A stretch of 18,559 bases of DNA, taken from assembly GCA_023431205.1 (NCBI GenBank), contig JAEYXQ010000152.1, positions 1 through 18,559 on the forward strand, read 5' to 3'. Source of the DNA: Pseudomonadota bacterium. Its GTDB lineage: Bacteria > Pseudomonadota > Alphaproteobacteria > Rhizobiales > Devosiaceae. The notes under the pieces were generated by a model. The model worked only from the letters and a program-made list of their open reading frames with translations. It ran no database searches and was not told the origin of the DNA. Both the position numbers and the translations under genes were made by a program. Shown here one piece after another: positions 14,106 to 18,559 of this stretch (position 1 is the first letter of the stretch; each line of letters begins with the position of its first letter).

Positions 14106-15242
14106 TTATGTCGCTGCAGCAAAACTCCGCAGTCCCAGCGAACGATCGCGCTCCCGCACCCGCTTGGCCTGGTTCGGCCACAGGTCGTAGTCGGAAGCAC
14201 CGAGCGCGTGCCGGGCATGCACGGCCCAGTTCGGGTCATCGAGGGCTGCACGGGCCAAGGCGACGAAGTCGGCATCTCCGCTTGCGAGAATCTGTTCGGC
14301 CTCCTGCGGATCGCCCAGCAGTCCTACCGCCATGGTTGGGATGTCCGCACCATGCTTCACCGCCCGCGAGAACGGCACCTGATATCCCGGTCCGCTCTGG
14401 ATCTTGGCCTCGGCGAAACCGCCGCTCGAACAATCGATGGCGTCGACGCCGCGCGCCTTCAGCTCACGGGACAGCACCACGCTGTCCTCCGCGGTCCAGC
14501 CGCCTTCCGCCCAGTCACTGACGGAGAGGCGAGCCAGCAGCGGCTTGTGTTCGGGCCACACGGCGCGCACCGCCTCGGTGACTTCCAGCACCAGCCGCAT
14601 GCGGTTCTCGAGGCTGCCGCCATATTCATCGGTCCGCCGGTTGGCCAGTGGGGACAGGAACTGGTTCAGGAGGTAGCCATGCGCCGCGTGGATTTCCACG
14701 GTGTCGAAGCCGGCTTGGTCGGCGCGACGGGTCGCCGCGACAAAGGCATCGACGAGGTTCCGGATCCCCGCCTTGTCGAGCGCCACCGGCGTCTGGAAGT
14801 GCGGGTTGCCGGGCGCATGCGAGACCGCGCTCGGCCCTACCGGCTGCCAATGCTCGAAGCCAACCAGGGGCTTCTCCTCCTCGGTCTCATCGAAGCCATT
14901 GCGCCACGGGATCGGGGTCGAGGCCTTGCGTCCGGCATGCGCCAGCTGGATGCCGGCCGCAGCGCCCTGGGAGTGGAGGAAGTCGACGATCCGGGTCAAC
15001 GGCGCGATGTGCTCGTCCTTCCACAGGCCGAGATCGCCATAGGAGATGCGGCCCTCCGGCAGCACGCCCGTTGCCTCCAGGATCACCAGCCCGAAACCGC
15101 CGATGCCGAAGCGGCCGAGGTGGACGAAATGCCAGTCGTTGGCGAAGCCGTCCTGCGCCGAATACTGGCACATCGGCGCCACGACGGTGCGGTTGCGAAG
15201 GGTGAGACCGCGCAGGGTCACCGGCGAAAACAGATCGGTCAT
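14106..15242 (-). CDS. Old Yellow Enzyme family NADH:flavin oxidoreductase (YqjM-like)
   Basis: A 378-residue FMN-dependent ene-reductase with a TIM barrel, reducing activated C=C bonds with NAD(P)H. VAPMCQYSAQDGFANDWHFV (21-40) holds the Cys25 and Tyr27 that mark the thermophilic-like (YqjM) subclass, where this cysteine tunes the flavin potential. HAAHGYLLNQFLSPLAN (185-201) has the two substrate-binding histidines H185 and H188, followed by RTDEYGGSLENR. GDADFVALARAALDDPNWA near the C-terminus is the FMN phosphate site. Length is typical (340-380). The start at 15242 (MTDLFSPVTL) fits the family N-terminus. It lies downstream of pepT on the same strand, 85 bases away with a hairpin between. 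The natural substrate is unknown. Confidence 0.93.
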   Translation of the reverse strand: MTDLFSPVTLRGLTLRNRTVVAPMCQYSAQDGFANDWHFVHLGRFGIGGFGLVILEATGVLPEGRISYGDLGLWKDEHIAPLTRIVDFLHSQGAAAGIQLAHAGRKASTPIPWRNGFDETEEEKPLVGFEHWQPVGPSAVSHAPGNPHFQTPVALDKAGIRNLVDAFVAATRRADQAGFDTVEIHAAHGYLLNQFLSPLANRRTDEYGGSLENRMRLVLEVTEAVRAVWPEHKPLLARLSVSDWAEGGWTAEDSVVLSRELKARGVDAIDCSSGGFAEAKIQSGPGYQVPFSRAVKHGADIPTMAVGLLGDPQEAEQILASGDADFVALARAALDDPNWAVHARHALGASDYDLWPNQAKRVRERDRSLGLRSFAAAT

Positions 15243-15291
15243 GAAACACTCTTGGGTCGAGCCAGGGGAGGCTGACCGAACATGCACATCG

Positions 15292-15323
15292 TTCTCTCCA
15301 TCGGCAAGCGCCGATGAAGAGAA
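15292..15323. terminator. hairpin between pepT and the OYE gene
   Basis: TTCTCT-C-CATCGGC (15292-15305) pairs with GCCGATG-A-AGAGAA (15310-15323): 13 bp with one mismatch and loop AAGC. It begins a few bases after the pepT stop codon in the direction of transcription. No T-run follows on the minus strand, so it may be a weak terminator or an mRNA 3'-end stabiliser. Confidence 0.4.
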
Positions 15324-15327
15324 AGTG

Positions 15328-16557
15328 TCAGGAGCGCTCTTCCCAGACGCGGGCCAGTTCGATGATCGTGGCAACCGCCTTGTCCATGTCCTGCCGGCTG
15401 ATCCACTCCAGCGGGGAGTGGAAGGCATGGCCGCCTGCAAAGATGTTGGGGCAGGGCAGCCCCATGAACGACAGTCGCGAACCATCGGTCCCGCCACGGA
15501 TGGAGCCGCGGACCGGCGTCATCCCCGCCCGCCGGATCGCCTCCACCGCGTAGTCGACGATTTCCGGATGCTGGTCCAGCACCTGCTTCATGTTGCGGTA
15601 CTGCTCACGGGTTGTGATCGTGTAGCGCGACCCCGGATAGTCGGCGAGCACCGAGTCTGCGATGTCGCGCACTATGGAGTGCTTCTCGGTCAGGCTCGCC
15701 TCGGTAAAGTCGCGCACGATCATCTTGATCGTCGCCGCCTCCATCGAGCCGGTGATCTCGGTCGGATGCACGAAGCCGTCGCGACCATCCGTACCTTCCG
15801 GCGACACGTCACGCGGCAGGCGAGCGACGATGGCACCGGCGATCTTGATGGCATTCTCCATCCGGTCCTTGGCAAAGCCCGGATGCATGGCGACGCCGGT
15901 GATCTCCAAGGTCAGCGCATCGGCGGAGAAGGTCTCGTCCTCGATGGTGCCGGCGGTCTCGCCGTCCAGCGTGTAGGCGAAGCGGGCGCCGAGCTTTTCG
16001 AGATCGACCTTGTCGACGCCGCGGCCGATCTCCTCGTCGGTGGTGAAGAGCAGCCGGATGGCGCCGTGCCGGATCGAGGTGTCCTTGAGCAGGATCTCCG
16101 CCGCGGTGACGATCTCGGCAATGCCCGCCTTGTCATCGGCACCAAGCAACGTGGTCCCATCGGTGGTGACGATGTCGTTGCCGACCTGGTTGGCAAGTTC
16201 GGGATGCTCGCTGGTGCGGATCACCCGGCCGGAATTGCCAAGCGAGATATCCCCGCCCTGGTAGTTCCGGTGTATCTTCGGCTGCACATCGGTCCCGCTG
16301 AAGTCCGGTGCAGTGTCCATGTGGGCACAAAAACAGATAACCGGCACCTCTTTGTCGGTGTTGGCGGGCACCGTGGCATAGACATAGCCGTGTTCGTCGA
16401 GGTGAGCGTCGGTCAGTCCAATGGCCTGCAGTTCATCCACGAGGAGCCGGCCGAGGTTCTTCTGCTTTTCCGTGGAAGGCTGGGATGGGGAGTCGGCGTC
16501 GGACTGGGTGTCGATCACCACGTAGCGGAGAAAGCGGTCGAGAACGGTATCGGTCAT
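15328..16557 (-). CDS. pepT: peptidase T (tripeptide aminopeptidase, M20B)
   Basis: A 409-residue cytoplasmic di-zinc aminopeptidase removing the N-terminal residue from tripeptides; E. coli PepT has 408. Metal and catalytic residues are in place: ICFCAHMDTAPDFSG with H79 and D81, GADDKAG with D141, LLFTTDEEIGRG with E175 (general base) and E176, YTLDGE with D198, and the C-terminal GGHAFHSPLEWI histidine. The ATG at 16557 follows AGGGA at a suitable distance; an in-frame TTG at 16575 is less likely. It is divergent from the TetR gene across 162 bases, so the palindrome at 16650-16665 could also influence it. Confidence 0.95.
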   Translation of the reverse strand: MTDTVLDRFLRYVVIDTQSDADSPSQPSTEKQKNLGRLLVDELQAIGLTDAHLDEHGYVYATVPANTDKEVPVICFCAHMDTAPDFSGTDVQPKIHRNYQGGDISLGNSGRVIRTSEHPELANQVGNDIVTTDGTTLLGADDKAGIAEIVTAAEILLKDTSIRHGAIRLLFTTDEEIGRGVDKVDLEKLGARFAYTLDGETAGTIEDETFSADALTLEITGVAMHPGFAKDRMENAIKIAGAIVARLPRDVSPEGTDGRDGFVHPTEITGSMEAATIKMIVRDFTEASLTEKHSIVRDIADSVLADYPGSRYTITTREQYRNMKQVLDQHPEIVDYAVEAIRRAGMTPVRGSIRGGTDGSRLSFMGLPCPNIFAGGHAFHSPLEWISRQDMDKAVATIIELARVWEERS

Positions 16558-16638
16558 CGGGACATCCCTGTGCAAGTACGGAAGCCTTAGCGCTCCTTCA
16601 GCTGCTTGGGAATCCTTGGACAGCTCTCAAAAAGGGGC

Positions 16639-16667
16639 TTGTCACGAACCGTACCGTACGGTACGCC
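16639..16667 (+). promoter_or_regulatory. TetR-type operator: perfect 16-bp palindrome behind a -35 box
   Basis: CGTACCGTACGGTACG at 16650-16665 is its own reverse complement, the form expected for a site bound by a TetR dimer. It follows TTGTCA (16639-16644, 5 of 6 matches to the -35 consensus) and covers the spacer and the -10 position (TACGCC, poor). It lies 55 bases before the TetR start, so autorepression of the TetR-ilvC unit is the simplest reading. Direct binding by this TetR protein is inferred. Confidence 0.75.
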
Positions 16668-16719
16668 AGCGGACGAAATCGGCCGAAACCGTTCGGCTCC
16701 ACACCAGGACGAAGCTGGA

Positions 16720-17367
16720 ATGGCGCTGCCCATCAAGATCACCGAGGAGACGTTCACGCCGCGTCAGCAGGCAGTGTTGACCGCAGCGCTCGACCTCCTG
16801 GTCGAGAACGGCGATGGCCTCACCATGACCGCGGTTGCCCGGCGCGCCTCGTGCAGCAAGGAAACGCTCTACAAGTGGTTCGGCGACCGTGACGGGCTGC
16901 TGACGGCGACTGTGCAGTGGCAGGCGGCCAAGGTCCGCATGCCGCATGTAGACCGCACCCACCTGACCCCGGCCGTGCTGCGCGAGAGCCTCGAGCAGTT
17001 CGCCCGGGACCTGCTCACCACAATTGTCGGCCAGGTGTCGATCACGCTCAACCGCACCGCCATCACCCACGCCGCCCAGGAAAAGGACAGCCTGGGCGTG
17101 ATCGTGCTGGAGAATGGTCCGCTTGCCATTCGCCGCCGGCTGAAGCCGATCCTCGAGGCCGGGCGTGATGCGCGGCTGTTGCGGTTCGACTCCAGCGAAG
17201 AAGCCTACCGCACCTTCTTCGGCCTCGTCGTTCGCGACGTGCAGATCCGACTGCTTCTGGGCGACAAGCAGCTCACTCAGAGCAATGTGGAAGCCAATAT
17301 CGAAGCCGACGTGAAAACGGCGGCGGAGCAGTTCTTCGCCCTGTACGGGACGAAAGCCACGCAATAA
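16720..17367 (+). CDS. TetR/AcrR family transcriptional regulator upstream of ilvC
   Basis: A 215-residue DNA-binding protein. The N-terminal helix-turn-helix spans about 33-55 (LTMTAVARRASCSKETLYKW then F), ending in the YxWF pattern typical of TetR recognition helices. FTPRQQAVLTAALDLLVENG is helix 1. The C-terminal part (about 70-210) is helical and would bind an unknown ligand; the stretch LRESLEQFARDLLTTIVG and a late YRTFFGLVVRDVQIRLLLGD resemble AefR-type C-terminal domains. The start at 16720 is preferred because family sequence begins there and AGGA lies 10 bases upstream; reading stays open to 16606, across the operator. ilvC starts 25 bases after its stop, so the two are probably one transcript. 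A link to branched-chain amino acid control is inferred from that. Confidence 0.9.
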   Translation: MALPIKITEETFTPRQQAVLTAALDLLVENGDGLTMTAVARRASCSKETLYKWFGDRDGLLTATVQWQAAKVRMPHVDRTHLTPAVLRESLEQFARDLLTTIVGQVSITLNRTAITHAAQEKDSLGVIVLENGPLAIRRRLKPILEAGRDARLLRFDSSEEAYRTFFGLVVRDVQIRLLLGDKQLTQSNVEANIEADVKTAAEQFFALYGTKATQ

Positions 17368-17392
17368 CACCGCAATTCGAGGGAGAAACCCA

Positions 17393-18412
17393 ATGCGCGT
17401 CTATTACGATCGGGATGCCGATCTCAACATCATCAAATCCAAGAAGGTCGCGATCGTCGGCTACGGCTCGCAGGGCCATGCTCACACGCTGAACCTTCGC
17501 GACTCAGGCGTCACCGACGTCGTGGTGGCGCTGCGCCCCGGCTCGCCCTCGGCCAAGAAGGCCGAAGGCGAGGGGCTGCGCGTGATGAGCGTCGCCGAGG
17601 CTGCCGGCTGGGCCGACGTGATCATGATGCTCACCCCCGACGAGCTGCAGGCCGACATCTACAAGCAGCACATCGAGCCCAACATCCGTGACGGCGCTGC
17701 GCTGGCATTCGCCCACGGCCTCAACGTCCACTTCAACCTGATCGAGCCCAAGGCCACCGTCGACGTGATCATGATCGCGCCCAAGGGCCCGGGTCACACC
17801 GTGCGCGGCGAGTTCCAGAAGGGCGGCGGCGTGCCGTGCCTGATCGCCGTCCACCAGGATGCTTCGGGCAATGCCCACGACATCGCACTGGCCTATGCCT
17901 CGGGCGTTGGTGGCGGCCGTTCGGGCGTCATCGAAACCAATTTCCGCGAAGAATGCGAAACCGACCTGTTCGGTGAGCAGGCCGTGCTGTGCGGCGGTCT
18001 GGTCGAACTGATCCGCGCCGGCTTCGAAACGCTGGTGGAAGCCGGCTACGCGCCGGAAATGGCCTATTTCGAGTGCCTGCACGAAGTGAAGCTGATCGTC
18101 GACCTGATCTACCAGGGCGGCATCGCCAACATGAACTACTCGATCTCCAACACTGCCGAGTGGGGCGAGTACGTCACCGGCCCGCGCATCATCACCTCGG
18201 AAACCAAGGCCGAGATGAAGCGCGTGCTGCACGACATCCAGTCGGGCAAGTTCACCTCGGACTGGATGCAGGAATACAAGGGCGGCGCTTCGCGCTTCAA
18301 GGCTACCCGTCGCCTCGCCGACGAGCACCAGATCGAGGAAGTCGGCGCACGCCTGCGCGAGATGATGCCCTGGATCAAGGCCGGCGCCCTGGTCGACAAG
18401 GCCAAGAACTAA
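17393..18412 (+). CDS. ilvC: ketol-acid reductoisomerase (class I)
   Basis: IlvC rearranges and reduces acetolactate or acetohydroxybutyrate with NADPH and magnesium, the step after IlvB/IlvH. The 339-residue product is a class I enzyme. It has GYGSQG (23-28) in the Rossmann fold; ALRPGSPS with R48, S51 and S53 indicating NADPH preference; and FAHGLNVHF with catalytic H108. The metal ligands are D191 and E195 (DLFGEQ), and E227 and E231 (ECLHE); S252 is in NYSISNTAEWG. All key residues are intact. GAGGGAG (17380-17386) precedes the ATG. It lies 25 bases after the TetR gene and is followed by a strong terminator at 18424. It has no visible leader peptide of its own, unlike ilvB. Confidence 0.98.
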   Translation: MRVYYDRDADLNIIKSKKVAIVGYGSQGHAHTLNLRDSGVTDVVVALRPGSPSAKKAEGEGLRVMSVAEAAGWADVIMMLTPDELQADIYKQHIEPNIRDGAALAFAHGLNVHFNLIEPKATVDVIMIAPKGPGHTVRGEFQKGGGVPCLIAVHQDASGNAHDIALAYASGVGGGRSGVIETNFREECETDLFGEQAVLCGGLVELIRAGFETLVEAGYAPEMAYFECLHEVKLIVDLIYQGGIANMNYSISNTAEWGEYVTGPRIITSETKAEMKRVLHDIQSGKFTSDWMQEYKGGASRFKATRRLADEHQIEEVGARLREMMPWIKAGALVDKAKN

Positions 18413-18423
18413 GCGACACGAGG

Positions 18424-18452
18424 CGGCCGGGGGAAACCCCGGCCGTTTTTTT
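18424..18452 (+). terminator. intrinsic terminator of ilvC
   Basis: CGGCCGGGG (18424-18432) and CCCCGGCCG (18437-18445) form a perfect 9-bp stem with a GAAA tetraloop, followed by seven T (18446-18452). It starts 11 bases after the ilvC stop codon. This is the clearest terminator in the window. Confidence 0.95.
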
Positions 18453-18453
18453 C

Positions 18454-18559
18454 TTGATCCAGATTCTGCCGATCCGCGATGTCGATATCCGTCTCGTGCC
18501 GGGCTCATGGCCGGTGCCGGACCCGATGCGGGCTGCCGCCGCCGCACACTGGGCCAGGC
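18454..18559 (+). CDS. possible start of another gene, cut by window edge
   Basis: An open frame begins with TTG at 18454 and runs to the edge: MIQILPIRDVDIRLVPGSWP followed by VPDPMRAAAAAHWAR. It has coding-like codon use and the RxxxxxHW pattern loosely recalls the N-terminus of some rhizobial Nudix hydrolases. The TTG directly follows the ilvC terminator and has no ribosome site, so a later start (GTG at 18496) or leaderless translation would be needed. Identity is a weak guess; only about 35 residues are visible. Confidence 0.35.
   Translation, partial: MIQILPIRDVDIRLVPGSWPVPDPMRAAAAAHWAR

Noticed and set aside
17504..18547. A 347-codon minus-strand open frame opposite ilvC.
   Set aside because: It crosses the ilvC terminator and is the antisense reflection of a fully conserved ilvC.

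Overview
The window is a GC-rich chromosomal segment of core metabolism and transport genes. Gene content and protein style suggest an alphaproteobacterium of the order Hyphomicrobiales (Rhizobiales), perhaps near Devosia. That placement is inferred from serB/miaA divergence, the ilvB-ilvH and TetR-ilvC arrangements, the PdxJ subtype, a RIME-like palindromic repeat and general similarity; no search was run. I see no phage, transposase, CRISPR, rRNA or tRNA gene. Most of the novelty lies between the genes.

Layout. 1-4194: the 5' part of serB (minus) meets miaA (plus) with overlapping start codons. miaA then converges on a MATE exporter (minus) with overlapping stop codons. A DUF423-like membrane protein, a small glycine-zipper lipoprotein and a Nudix hydrolase follow (plus), the last overlapping tail to tail with a PiT phosphate transporter (minus, 4164-5660). 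A TGTCAC repeat with 11-bp periodicity, like a Pho box, sits on the PiT start codon.

5760-8463: the acetolactate synthase operon. It has a promoter, a 16-codon leader peptide with a Leu-Ile-Leu-Val-Val run, a U-tailed terminator, ilvB, a 125-bp palindromic repeat, and ilvH. This is a textbook-like translational attenuator for branched-chain amino acids.

8479-10601: a secreted PEBP-like protein (minus), a 656-bp gene-free region full of long inverted repeats (a possible structured RNA), pdxJ (plus), and a small secreted protein of unknown function (minus).

10859-13620: a flavin reductase and the Kup potassium transporter (both plus), each with a recognisable promoter overlapped by a possible operator; then a secreted hypothetical protein (minus, 13618-14022).

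14106-18559: an Old Yellow Enzyme and peptidase T (both minus), a divergent TetR regulator with a perfect 16-bp palindrome in its promoter region, ilvC 25 bp downstream of the regulator, a strong terminator, and the start of one more possible gene at the edge. Together ilvB, ilvH and ilvC supply the first two steps of valine, leucine and isoleucine synthesis, apparently under two different controls: attenuation for ilvBH and probably a TetR repressor for ilvC.
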